Assembly (NCBI GenBank): GCA_029721515.1 | Contig: CM056558.1 | Coordinates: forward strand, 13,857,240 to 13,921,239 | Length of the DNA stretch: 64,000 bases | Reading direction: 5' to 3' | Source: Synanceia verrucosa | Lineage: Eukaryota; Chordata; Actinopteri; Perciformes; Synanceiidae | Shown here: positions 11,861 to 22,289 of the stretch, in pieces | Numbering within the stretch: the stretch's first letter is position 1 | Layout: each line of letters starts with the position of its first letter | Notes under the pieces: generated by a model | Seen by the model: the letters and a program-made list of their open reading frames with translations, nothing else | Told to the model about the DNA's origin: nothing | The model's database searches: none | Made by a program: the position numbers and the translations under genes

Positions 11861-12924
11861 TGACACATAACACACACAGAGGAAATTCCAGACCAAAGTA
11901 AGTAAACTAACGGACCTTCCTGATGTCAATATGCCCTAAAAGTCTAATGCTGGTACAAGTGAGCTGAGGAAAATTACAACATAAATTTGCCTGTATTGGG
12001 TTGCTGCATTGTTGCAAACCAAGAAACCCAGTCATTGGATGCTGATCCATTATTTTCTGCATAACCACATGCCTAATCTGACCCTTTTCTAACCTTAACC
12101 CAAACAATAGATTAACCCTTGACACTCCTCACGTCACTGTCACTGTCACCGGATATTCATTTCAGTATCAGCATGAAACTAAGCATGACAAGTGTGACCT
12201 ATGATGGTACTCAAATCCCACTGTGCCGCTTCTTCAGGAAGCAGGGTGTTTTTATTATATTTCAGTCACAGTGTGGTACTACTTAAATATACTCAACAAC
12301 AGGCTCTGAGAATACAAACAGGATAACTCACACTACCCAATAGTGTCTTTTTCTTGCACATTTTTGCTTTAAAGATAAATGCCCTGGGGATGTTGTAAGC
12401 AATGACTGGATGGAAATGAAAAGGCAAAAGAAAAAAGTGTAATTTTGCTGAAGTTGCCAATGAGCAGTCCAGCCACTTCTCCTCACAAAGTTAACAAAGA
12501 GAGAAAACTAGTAAAAAAAACAAAGACGACACACAAAATTTGGTTTAAGTTACAACCTGCCCTTCATAAAATAAATGCGGGCTTGTTACACTTAACCAGG
12601 GCATGATAAAAGGAGAGGAAGAGCCTGCCATGCAGCTGGTGAGCTGGAACTCTTTGAAGGTTTGACAACTCCTTACATACTGTATGTGCAGCTAAATGTA
12701 GCCTCTCAACAGTGAGGGAAAACACAGAGACAGGAGAGCGGGCGCATTTGGGAGCGATGTAATGAGGAAAATGGAGTTTCCTCTCTCTCTTTTACAAGAC
12801 GAGTGACCCTTGCCCTCTTGGTGGCTCGCACCTCCTATATTTCTCCATTAGTTCATGGAGACAGACAGGCACATAACACACACACACTCGCACACAAAGG
12901 CATTTGCAATTTCTTTCTAAAGCT
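11861..12924. other. unique DNA, no gene
   Basis: Nothing coding is recognised. A short interrupted CA tract lies at about 12876-12897. Confidence 0.55.
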
Positions 12925-13185
12925 GCTGTCCTAATACACATGCCGGCGCTCACTGTCCAACAGTCAATATTTTCTGAAGGATGGCCTCCCTCGAGAACTA
13001 GCGGGCAATCTGAAGGGGGGCCCCTGCAATGAAAGGGCCCGTGATTGCATTCGACCGTAGCCCTCACAAAGATGTCGTACATCAAATGCCAACAGATAAA
13101 AAGCCATCCGCGAAGAGTTAATCAGCAGAGAAGCTTTCATGGCCACGCTGCAATTTGTCTCAATATCATGAAAAGAAGACAGGCT
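12925..13185. promoter_or_regulatory. strong candidate conserved non-coding element
   Basis: About 260 bp of complex, GC-balanced sequence retains roughly ten CpGs in a CpG-poor neighbourhood. It contains GAGTTAATCAGC, a CAATTTGTCTC segment and AAGATGTCG, and has no tandem or interspersed repeat. It is bounded by a CA tract on one side and an A-rich tract on the other. Frames on the minus strand (12792-13085, 12964-13266) do not show a domain, so a coding explanation is not supported. Conservation is inferred, not measured. Confidence 0.38.
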
Positions 13186-14689
13186 CTTCTGAAAAAAAAA
13201 TAAAAGAAAAAAGAACAGCAATATAAATAAACACAGCCTAAATACATAGCTGCATTCCTGTTGCATTGACCTTGAGTGTGAGCTAAGTGTGTGTGTTTAT
13301 GAATGTTATTGTGCATGTATCAATGGCTAACGTCACTGTAACAATGCTTGTACAAGAGGCTGTTTTATCATTTTGCACATACCTGCCACCTCATATCTGG
13401 TAGGAGATGCTGGCATGAACTCCATAGAGTGGCATGCTAGGTGAGAATGACACCTGATGGCTGTTAACCTCTGTTTCTGACCTTGTGTACTAGCCACCAC
13501 ATTTCAATCAGGCTAATAGGTTGGCCCCACCAATGTCAGTGAAACAGGCAATAATATCAATGGAGGAAGAAGGTATTTAACCCAGACAAGAGGAAAATAC
13601 TCCAAACCGCCCATTCGCTCAAACAAATTCAGCTTGACTGACTGCTTCAGGAATTATCCATAGTGGAGACTACTGAATCATAATGTCATGCAATTATGCA
13701 GTTACAGAATGGAGTGTGATTTATATATATGCTATGGAATTAAAAATTCAAAAAATGTGAATCACTTTACACATACTGTATGTCACTGCACCAATCCACA
13801 CTGTAAGATAAGACTGGAAACCATACACATATACAATGCCTCTTGTTATCAGTAGTACATTAGTTTAATGGCGTTAAACTGGTTTTCATTGAAATTATTT
13901 AAGTTAAAATTAAGTCCTTACGTTTGACATTTATATAATGTAGCACCACCAGCCTGTTAGAAAAATAATTAAACATAGCAGTGAGGGAGCACAATGATGT
14001 GGTCATGATTAGAAGATTAAAATAAGCTCTTAGGCATCTGAATAAGTTTCAGAGTTTTTCAGTGTGATTCATAATATTTTTAGAATACCATTCAAAAACT
14101 GGGTCCTCCTGTTTTACCATTTAGAAGAGCTTCTACACACTAAAATGCTTTATTTAGAAATATTTAGATGAAATGGCAAAGTGTTATTAATGACTTCTGT
14201 TTATTGCATACAGTCAGCATTTGGTATGCTATCCACATTCTAACCTTGTTTCAGCTCTCTTTGGAGCGGTCCATCCACCTGGATGGTGGACAGGCTCAAT
14301 TATGTTCAAGGCTTAGACATCCCAGGGGTAAAATTCTTCATCTCCTCCTGGAAATCTAGACGATCATTCCTTTGCTCTAAGGACACGTCGACCCAGACTG
14401 CCACAATCAATTGTGTCTGTCTGCATTGACACAGGCGTCTATCAGCAACTATTTATCTATACAATGGGCACAATCCTACTGTAAATGTTCGACTTAACTA
14501 TGCGTCTAAACCTCTTTTGGCTTACAGTGATCCATAAAAGTACACACATTGACACAAAAAGCTGGCTGTGGTGCATTTATAATGTCTGAAGACAATAGCA
14601 TGTTCAGTTTTGGATGAGATTGAACCATAATTCTATCAACTGTGAGCTCTGTTTTTCCCCTCTCTGCAACAGTGCCACCAAGCCAAATA
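13186..14689. other. unique DNA, no gene
   Basis: AT-rich stretch with an A-rich tract at 13191-13211. No gene or recognised element. Confidence 0.55.
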
Positions 14690-14935
14690 CCTGTAAACAT
14701 CTGATATCTGATTTTCAAAATCGAACTCTTCAAAAACACGTAAACATGCGCATCCCACAACCGATCCCGAAAGTACCGTGTCCTTGGGAGATCGAAGTTT
14801 CGTTGAGCTGTTCATCAGACATCTGCTTAGCGCCTCATCATGAAAGCCCAGAGGTTTTTTTCTCTTACGTTGCCGTGCCAGGAACAACTGGCAGGCGCAT
14901 AGAAACCTTCCACTCTGCCACCAAGGTTAGGTGAA
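14690..14935. promoter_or_regulatory. CpG-retaining block, possible regulatory element or exon
   Basis: This block holds about a dozen CpGs in 245 bp, whereas the flanks have few. Overlapping open frames exist on both strands (14614-14934 plus, 14506-14887 minus), with no recognisable domain. It could be a conserved element, a non-coding exon or a young insertion whose CpGs have not yet decayed. Function unknown. Confidence 0.28.
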
Positions 14936-16624
14936 TGACAACGCTGTGTTACTGAGACACAAGAGAGGAGGAGACAGCCATGGAGGAAGTAACAATGGCA
15001 GAAGGAGGCTACAGTCACGTCCTTTCTACTTCCATCTCTTTCTAGAATTCCTAGCTGTCTCCTTTGCCTCCCCTTAGGTTCTTCACCATCTCTCAGTGTT
15101 TATATTTTCTTACTGTGACTCTCAAAACACTTTCAACGCAAAAACTATTCTCCTGTCTCCACTCACATTCTTTTCTGCCTTACCTCCTTGTCCCCATTTC
15201 TTCCTCTCACTTCAGAAAAGAGGGGAACTGATGCTGTTTCTGCATTATTAATCATCAACAAGGAGCAAACAGTGCTGCAAATAATCCATATGAAGGTCAA
15301 ATAGGAGCATTGGACTGGACCGGAAATCCGTCTGCACTCTGTTTTCTATTGAATTAGGAAGAGACTCACGGAGGCAAATATGTACAAAATATATGCACTG
15401 TACTTGGCATTCCCTCTATGAACAACACAATAAATCAAGTGTTGCCAAATGTTGTCTGGCTATTGTACAACAAGAGTAATGTTGGCATATTGAGCAACAC
15501 TGATCACTTTGCTGTGGTCTGTTAACCATAAAAAAGTCAATCACAACTGGTCACTAGCAATCAACGGCAGAGCAAAGATATAGTTAATGACCACAAGACT
15601 GTCTAAAGTGTCTGCTGATTGCTTGGCAGAGCAGTGACAGTATCTTGTCCTACAGATAGTTTTTTTTTGCTTTTGAGAGAAGACATTTACATTCAGACTA
15701 GAGGTCTACACCTCAAACAGTGACTGTCTGAATGGAGTGAGAGATAAGGCCAATGAAAAAATTATGCATATTTTTCCATCTACTTTTCACCCTCTTTCAC
15801 AATGAATGAGGAAGACAATCAAAAAGGGCATAATTTAGAAAGAAAGTGAAGAACATGACATGCGTCTTGAAGAGATAATTTTCAAGGTTACTACAAAAGA
15901 GAGTAATTTTGACATGATGGCGTATCTGGGTTAGTTAGTCAGGAGGGGATCTCTGACAAATGGATTGCACTGTTATTGCACTGAGATAGGAAACCCATAA
16001 AATCTGTTTTTCACAAAAACGTTGTGGGAAATCATGTTGACTTTCACTATGATTATTTACTTTTCCTTGTTTTGTTAGCACTTGCTGTGCTAAATAAATA
16101 GTTAAAAAAATATATCTGCACTCGTCACCACAACAATCATGTAAAATATCTCCAAAAGTGAAACAGTTGTTTCCTCTAAGGTGGATGGTGGTTTTGCACT
16201 TGCTTTTGATGACCTCTACATATAATAATATAACTTCTCCCAAAACTAAAAAAAGTGGAGCAAACTACATGGACAATGCAAGTAGCAATGTTCTAGCAAA
16301 GTAGCAATTTCCGTCATACGTTAAAATTAATTAATTAGATCATCAATCACATATTAACTGCAGTGCAATGCCAAACTCAGTTTTCACTGACATATTCTGC
16401 TATTTGATTTTCATGAAAATCCAATCACAGTTCTCTTTCCACCATAGCAAGCAGGACACAAAAGGGGCAAAGTGCATTTCAGCGGCAAGAAAACAAAATG
16501 TTTTAGGGAAAAGTGCTCCCTTTGGGAGACCTCTTCTGTTGATAAAACAACAAATTGACCATTAGATAGGCTAGATATACACAAATTAGTATCTATAAAG
16601 GAATTAGTCTCATTCAATATGCCC
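14936..16624. other. unique DNA, no gene
   Basis: Pyrimidine-rich at 15026-15215, otherwise AT-rich. No coding signal and no element recognised. Confidence 0.55.
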
Positions 16625-16784
16625 GTCGATCAATTTTCTCAACTGTTCATCCAATCGCCTTCACATTTGACAGGTGTATTGCTGAGGATCAAAGGAAGTG
16701 TTGGGTGTCAAGTATCTTGCATGAGCCGTTCTTGAGAAAGCTGCCAACAGAAATACTAGCAACAACCTTTTTCCGGACAGGCAC
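16625..16784 (+). repeat. interspersed repeat fragment (fish type)
   Basis: Segments reading CCAATCGCCTTCACATTTGAC and GCCGTTCTTGAGAAAGCTGC are familiar from a common teleost dispersed repeat whose 3' end is usually followed by short A/C-rich tandem repeats. The fragment abuts the LINE that follows. Identification is from memory and the boundaries are uncertain. Confidence 0.4.
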
Positions 16785-17583
16785 GTTCTATAATTCTGCT
16801 GATATGCAGATAACTATATTCATCAGTCCAAAATAAAGTGCTGGATATTCAAAAACATTCCCCAGTTAAATATAAATAAACTGATTACTATTTTGGAACT
16901 CCTTAGCTACAAATGTCAAACCGGTAGCCAGAAACCAGGGTGTTATATTTGACAGTGACCTTTCAGTTGAAAAGCAGGTTCCAACAGTCGTTAAATCATG
17001 TTTTTATCAGCTGAGAAGCATCTAAAAATCAGGTAATTTCGCAGTCGACCTGATCTCGAGAAGGTCATTCATGCTTTTATTTCATCTCAGTTAGATTATA
17101 GTAATTCACTGTATTCATGGTTGAGCCAAAAAGCCCCATACGCCTTCAGCTGCTCAGCTTTTAACGAATACTAGAAGAAAATAGAATAAAGATAATTTCA
17201 ACCCTGTTTTTGTCATAACCGGCCTCCAGACAGGGCTCTGCTGGCCAGTCCTAAGTCCCAGCTCAAAAGTAAAAGTGACCAGGCATTTATAGCCAGGGCC
17301 CCTCAGATCTGGAACTTCCCTTTCTGAAGATCTGAGATTTACAAAATCAGTGTCATCTTCTTTACTTCTCAAAACCTATTACAGAAAGCATTTAATTAAT
17401 TAAGCACATACATTTATTTCTGCCTCATTTTTTAATGTTATTTCTTCTGAATATTTCATACTATTTTGTCTATTACTGTTGTAATTGTCTGTCTTTATTT
17501 GACTGCAGACCTGAAATATGTTGTATGCATGTTTGAACCATGTAATGCACTTTGAAAGGTGCTATATGAATTAAGTATATATA
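16785..17583 (+). mobile_element. 3' end of a decayed L2-like LINE (reverse transcriptase C-terminal part)
   Basis: The remnant begins inside the reverse transcriptase. 16789-16809 reads YNSADMQ, a damaged version of the catalytic aspartate pair region. 16933-17022 reads NQGVIFDSDLSVEKQ followed by KSCFYQLRSI, the segment that follows the palm in L2-type elements, then hits a stop. Further damaged pieces follow, including the region around 17305-17320 that normally encodes the C-terminal RLWNSLP-type motif. The 3' untranslated tail ends with GCACTTTGAAAGGTGCTATA, the typical L2/Maui-type end. It is 5' truncated, with many stops and frameshifts, and is inactive. Confidence 0.85.
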
Positions 17584-18294
17584 TTCTGGGGTGCTACCTG
17601 TGTATGACCCAACAGTTTACATTTCAATAACTTATTTTAATAGCCACTTGGCTTTTAGGACAAAACATCTTTATATGGTTACATTACTTCAGAATTGTCC
17701 TATATTCAACAGTTTTACTCATTTGTAATTAACAATGGGAGTGCACCGCCACAGGGGGGAATAATAAAAAGGATGAATAACTTTTTACAGCCAATAACTG
17801 TTTTTTATCCTCTTGTTATTCAGATTGATATTGTGTTTACTGCAGATGACAGATAGTAAAACACAGGAAGATGTACACCATTAGTTTGTTGCTTTGTTTC
17901 CATACCATATAGACACTGGCCATTGCACCCATCAAATTGCAGAAGAATGTGTGGTATGTGTGGTCTAGTAACACATACCAAATACATAAAAGTTACAGTA
18001 AACTATGACTTTTATCTTGATCTTATCCTAAACACAATACTATGAAGAGCTCGTCACAAAGCAATGCTTCATTAGATAGCTCATTTTGTGCTATTGATTC
18101 ATTATGCGCACATAAAATCCTGGTGTTGGAAATACCCAGTAGTAACAAATCACTGCACACAAAACAGATACCTGAGCAGTTGTCTCCTACACAGCAGTGC
18201 TCTCTGTCCAGAGAGACCTGGTCTCACCATTATTATTAACTCAATATAATCTATCGCTTTGGTGTACTTAATGTGTAATTGGGAGTGCTGTTCT
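17584..18294. other. unique DNA, no gene
   Basis: AT-rich. No element or coding signal is recognised. Confidence 0.5.
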
Positions 18295-18720
18295 AGTCTC
18301 TGCACCACTCTCAAAAAGATGGTGGCTCGTGGCTAACCGTGCTAAGAGCGCTAACAGTGAAAATAATAGCCTGGGCCCACCCATACTTCCTGTGATGCTT
18401 CACAAAATTTCGCAACCAAGCCAGTCTGGCCAAGCTGCTGTTCTCTTCAATTTTCAATTCACTTAGAAATGGTGACCAATGAAAATCGAGCGGCTTGATT
18501 GAGGCGTGTTTAAGGCAATGACGCTCGCAGAACTGGATGAAGCAGTTTCCGTCGCGACACATACGTCAGAGGAAACAGCGGTCTGATTGGTTGAAGCTTC
18601 GTCCAGTAGCACACAGAGGCATTTGATAAATACAGGTTAAGCCCACCCTCTGAGAAATCGGTTTAAAAGGCAGCGTGGCCAGAATACATTCACAGAGCAA
18701 GTAGTCGCGATAGCCAGGCT
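18295..18720. repeat. probable interspersed repeat
   Basis: This is a CpG-containing block with segments such as TTTCCGTCGCGACACATACG and AGAGGCATTTGATAAATAC, and a TTTAAAAGGC TATA-like segment near 18663. I associate this combination with a dispersed fish element, but I cannot place the family or its ends. The alternative is a unique regulatory block. No protein domain in the 18311-18562 frame. Confidence 0.35.
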
Positions 18721-18849
18721 ATGAAAATAAATGCAATAGTGCTGTATTAACATCATCTGAATCCAGATCCATACACCACTGGTTATCAGATGTCTCCTCA
18801 GTTTGATCGCAGTGTAGAGAGGAGGCTGTGGGGCAAGAACATGCACTAA

Positions 18850-19120
18850 AAGCACACATCTTTAAATGAATGACTCACAGACTGGCACCTGGAAACCACA
18901 CGATTACAATGCAATACAGTCTCGAAAGGGACAGCACATCCACCATCTGTGGAATAAATACATGGCAAGCCACACTGAGTGTCCAGAGACATGTTGTGGG
19001 GAAAGCTGGGAATTCCCCATGGGGGTCTCTGGCCTGTCGATAGGCTACATCCTTTCTGTTGGAATCCAGGCTGAGAGACGAGCCATCCATCAGGCCTCAA
19101 CCCCTACTACATGAGGCAGA
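18850..19120. promoter_or_regulatory. candidate conserved non-coding element
   Basis: Complex sequence without repeats, containing AATGCAATACAG, GAATAAATACATGG and a GGGAATTCCCC palindromic NF-kB-like segment at 19009-19019. Three overlapping frames on both strands are all open, which is a composition effect. Called on texture. Confidence 0.28.
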
Positions 19121-19182
19121 GGGAGGAAAAAAAAAACCCAGGATGATTAATGTGCCTTCTGTGTGGTCAGTCTCCTTCTCCA

Positions 19183-19327
19183 GCACACACACATACACAC
19201 AAGCAAAGACTCAGATGTGTATGTGTGCTCGCACATAAAAAATGCATCTTTACTCCAACCTACGCAGGTGTTTGCACACAAGCAGAAACACCCACATGGA
19301 CACACACACACACACACACACACACAT
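19183..19327. repeat. CA-rich microsatellite zone
   Basis: An interrupted CA tract lies at 19183-19200 and a perfect (CA)13 at 19301-19327. Frames across it read as H/T repeats and are not genes. Confidence 0.95.
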
Positions 19328-20084
19328 TATCACCACAAGGCTACATAAGAGGATAGGAGATAAAAAAAATGTCTGAGCTCAAGTCTTTTCTTGGCTAACC
19401 TCCGTGGTGAATAGAGGGTTATTGACTATTGAGGAGCAAGACAGCTAGCTTTTATTAATAAACGCCTCTGCTGAGCCAACAGAGAGCCTCGCAGCACGAT
19501 AACACACACAACTATCTGAGAAAAATCAACTCACTATGACTTTCATCACCATAGCTAACCATCAGCTTTTGCCAGGTGTTGAGCCAAGCATTTTATTATA
19601 TATTATTAAGGGCTTAATTAAAAAATAGGCTTATTTGGAACATAATTGCTACATAAAATTCAAGAGTTAGTATTTTGGAAATAGGATTTGCTATTGAGAA
19701 GCTGCAGCATGATAATTATGTTCTCCACAGACAAAAACGCATCACATCCCAAGGTAATTTATAAGGGAGCAACATTTTTTCAAAAGAAAGAAAAAGAAAT
19801 CCGAAAAATCCAATCCTGTTATATCATGACAAAAATATTGTGATGCAGGATTTTGGCGACTGTACACCACTTAGTTTTATGTTCAAACCTCTCCCACAAT
19901 TCCTCTCCTTAAATACCTCCATTTTACATTTGATAGGGGTCCAGGCGCCTATAAAATGAAAGCTCCTCTGATTCTTCCCTAATGGTCTTTTTCCAAGCTT
20001 TCTAGTCTGTGCAACACAATGAATACAATGGGGATCTGTTCCATTGTAAAAAAAACACACAGTAGTTTGGCCATTAAAAGCTCC
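19328..20084. other. unique DNA, no gene
   Basis: Nothing recognised. The 106-codon minus-strand frame at 19824-20144 has no domain. Confidence 0.5.
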
Positions 20085-20260
20085 ACACTCAAGTGGATTC
20101 ATTTTTGTCTGGCCACAAAGGATGCCGGCGAGCTTATAAGCCACACATTAATTTGACCACAGATCAATGGGGCTGTGAGCAAGCTGAAGGTATTGTTGAT
20201 GTATTGGCTGGATTTACGGGGGCTGCAAAGATGGATATGGGATAGGGTAGACTGGAAGAC
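20085..20260. promoter_or_regulatory. candidate conserved non-coding element
   Basis: The block contains ACAAAGGATGCCGGCGAGC, CACACATTAATTTGACC and AGATCAATGG (SOX-like and TAAT-type cores) with retained CpGs. It is non-repetitive. Inference from texture. Confidence 0.3.
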
Positions 20261-20969
20261 CTCTAATCCTTTGAGTAGGAACAATTTATGGAGAGAAAGA
20301 CATAATATAGATTAAAGGTTTTTATTTTAGAGATTAATTCAGTGGTCATTTTGACTTGAGTTTTATTGATTTGTATCACCTGTGTAACTAAATCAAACTG
20401 TGGGGATTTACAACTCTTCATTCTGTTTGTATTATATTTTGTATTGTAACAAAATTAATAGAGGACAGTTTGACATGTGAGGGCTGTTTTGACATGAGTT
20501 GCAAGACTGGATTTTGAATCTCTGGGTTGGTTCAGAAACAATGTTGAAACAACCTTGAAACGCCATCAGAATCAATAGAATTCAGTATGATAACATCTAA
20601 AGACTTGCCATATGATTAAAGAACTGCTCTAAGCTGGATTTCTTTTTGTGATTCATTCAATAGATCTGAATAAAGCTATGCAACAGTAATTTTTCCTGCA
20701 TAAAGAAATATCTGTTTAAGACTAAATGTCATATTTAATGACACTTTTTGTTTCCATTATTGGTTAGAGTAAGCATTGTAATTGTTGAAGTGAATCACTT
20801 TTCAGAGATTACCTGTTATTCAGAGTTACTTTGATATCTTTTCCTTTGGAACGTCTCTTCTCTGCTTTGTGCAGCCAGAGTGGATATACTGTTTGGAACC
20901 GGCACTGAGTTTGACATATAATAACGGGTAAAAAAAAATATGTAGTGGTACCTGCGCTGGTGTGGTTTT
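20261..20969. other. AT-rich unique DNA, no gene
   Basis: No coding signal and no element recognised. Confidence 0.55.
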
Positions 20970-21075
20970 TAGGACTGTTCTGTTTGATACTCTGTCCCAG
21001 TCTGGGCGGGGCTCCGCTGGCCCGGGCCCCAGACTATCAGTCAGGCTGATGTATAGGTCCACGGGGTACAAATGA
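20970..21075. promoter_or_regulatory. isolated GC-rich block with GC box
   Basis: A 100-bp GC-rich patch (GGGCGGGGC Sp1/KLF-type box at 21004-21012, then GGCCCGGGCCCC at 21018-21029) stands in AT-rich DNA directly before a long GA tract. It could be a small promoter or enhancer. No transcript is evident. Confidence 0.3.
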
Positions 21076-21124
21076 AACCTGTCACAACAAGGGTAATGAT
21101 GTCAGAGTCACTATAGCTCACCGC

Positions 21125-21435
21125 TGGAGGAGCAGAGGAAGGGAGACGAGGTGATAGGAGGATGTGAGGAAGAGAAAAGTGTTGAGGGAGAGAAAATGGA
21201 AAGAAAAGAAGATGAGAATGAGTTCAAAGTAAGGGAGGGAGAAAGAGAGATCACAAGGGGAAGTAAGGCAAGAGAGGGAGACAAAATATTGCCAAAAAAG
21301 ACAGGGAATAAATACAGAGAGAGGTGAGGCCGGTTGAAAGCAACAGATCAGAAAAGAAATAAGGACTTGATCAGGGAGGAAGGTATGGGAGGAAATAAGA
21401 GTAGGAATGATGGAAAAAGAAGGGAATAGAGCATC
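21125..21435 (+). repeat. polypurine (GA-rich) tract
   Basis: About 300 bp in which the plus strand is almost entirely A and G, in irregular GGA/GAA/GAGA combinations. It is not a clean microsatellite. Such strand asymmetry can form triplex DNA. No coding meaning. Confidence 0.85.
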
Positions 21436-21934
21436 AAAAGTGGGACTGTGAGAACAAACATTCTAAAATCAAATATTGTTAACTTTTTCTGGAACTTTTT
21501 TCTATTTTTGTTTGGTAAGTCATTGTTCACAGTGTCATTCAACAAAAGACATACTGTCATTTCGAAGGCCACAAAACCCAAACCGAACAGTGTGAATGAT
21601 GCAGGATTTCCTGTGTGCATCACCAGCTGTTCTGAAGCGCTGCTCCTGTCACTTAGCAATCTTGACAGCTGCAGTTGATGGTCAATCAGAACAGCTAACT
21701 AAGCTGAGATAGAGCCCAAAAAATATTTTTAATCATTCATACTTCACCTTCATCTAACACTTGGGTGAGAGAGGACCATGACCAGGTAAAATAAGATGTG
21801 TGGTTACACCCTGTATTTTTTTAGCCAATAGTGTTTTTATTTTTATGGCTAATACCTTTTAACTTTTTTCCGCAAATTGTGTATTATATTTCATTGTTTA
21901 GTAAGAAAGACAACAAACCAGGAGTGGCAAATCC
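21436..21934. other. unique DNA, no gene
   Basis: Frames at 21348-21659 (minus) and 21448-21678 (plus) show no domain. Confidence 0.5.
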
Positions 21935-22150
21935 TAGCAGGTGAAACCTCTCTCTCTCCAGTACCTCTGTGTTGCTTCAACCTTTATGTCTCACTTTCAT
22001 TTTCCCCTCTGTCCTCATCCTCCATTATCACTGACATCATCCTTTCTGTCGCGCCCTCTCTCTCTTTCTCTCCACCATCCCATCCCACCCGCAACACATA
22101 CACATACACACTGAGGCACAGCCTGTATCCTCCCTGCCTCCTCCTTTATG
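21935..22150 (+). repeat. polypyrimidine (CT-rich) tract
   Basis: The plus strand is dominated by C and T, the mirror image of the purine tract 500 bp upstream. The 117-codon frame at 21877-22230 is a product of this composition. Confidence 0.75.
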
Positions 22151-22268
22151 GCAATCTCTCTCCATCTCAAGACGTGGCCACTAATGGATTGAAAGTCTTA
22201 GGGAAGAGGCAACAGTCATTTAAAGATTAATGTCAGGCCTGGTATTCTGAAGGGCAGTCAGACCAATT

Positions 22269-22289
22269 TGTGTGTGTGTGTGTGTGTGC
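22269..22289. repeat. (GT)10 microsatellite
   Basis: Perfect GT tract of about ten units. Confidence 0.95.

Noticed and set aside
19150..19356. Histidine/threonine-repeat open frames
   Set aside because: They are translations of the CA microsatellites; the same holds for 2461-2844 and part of 48488-48979.
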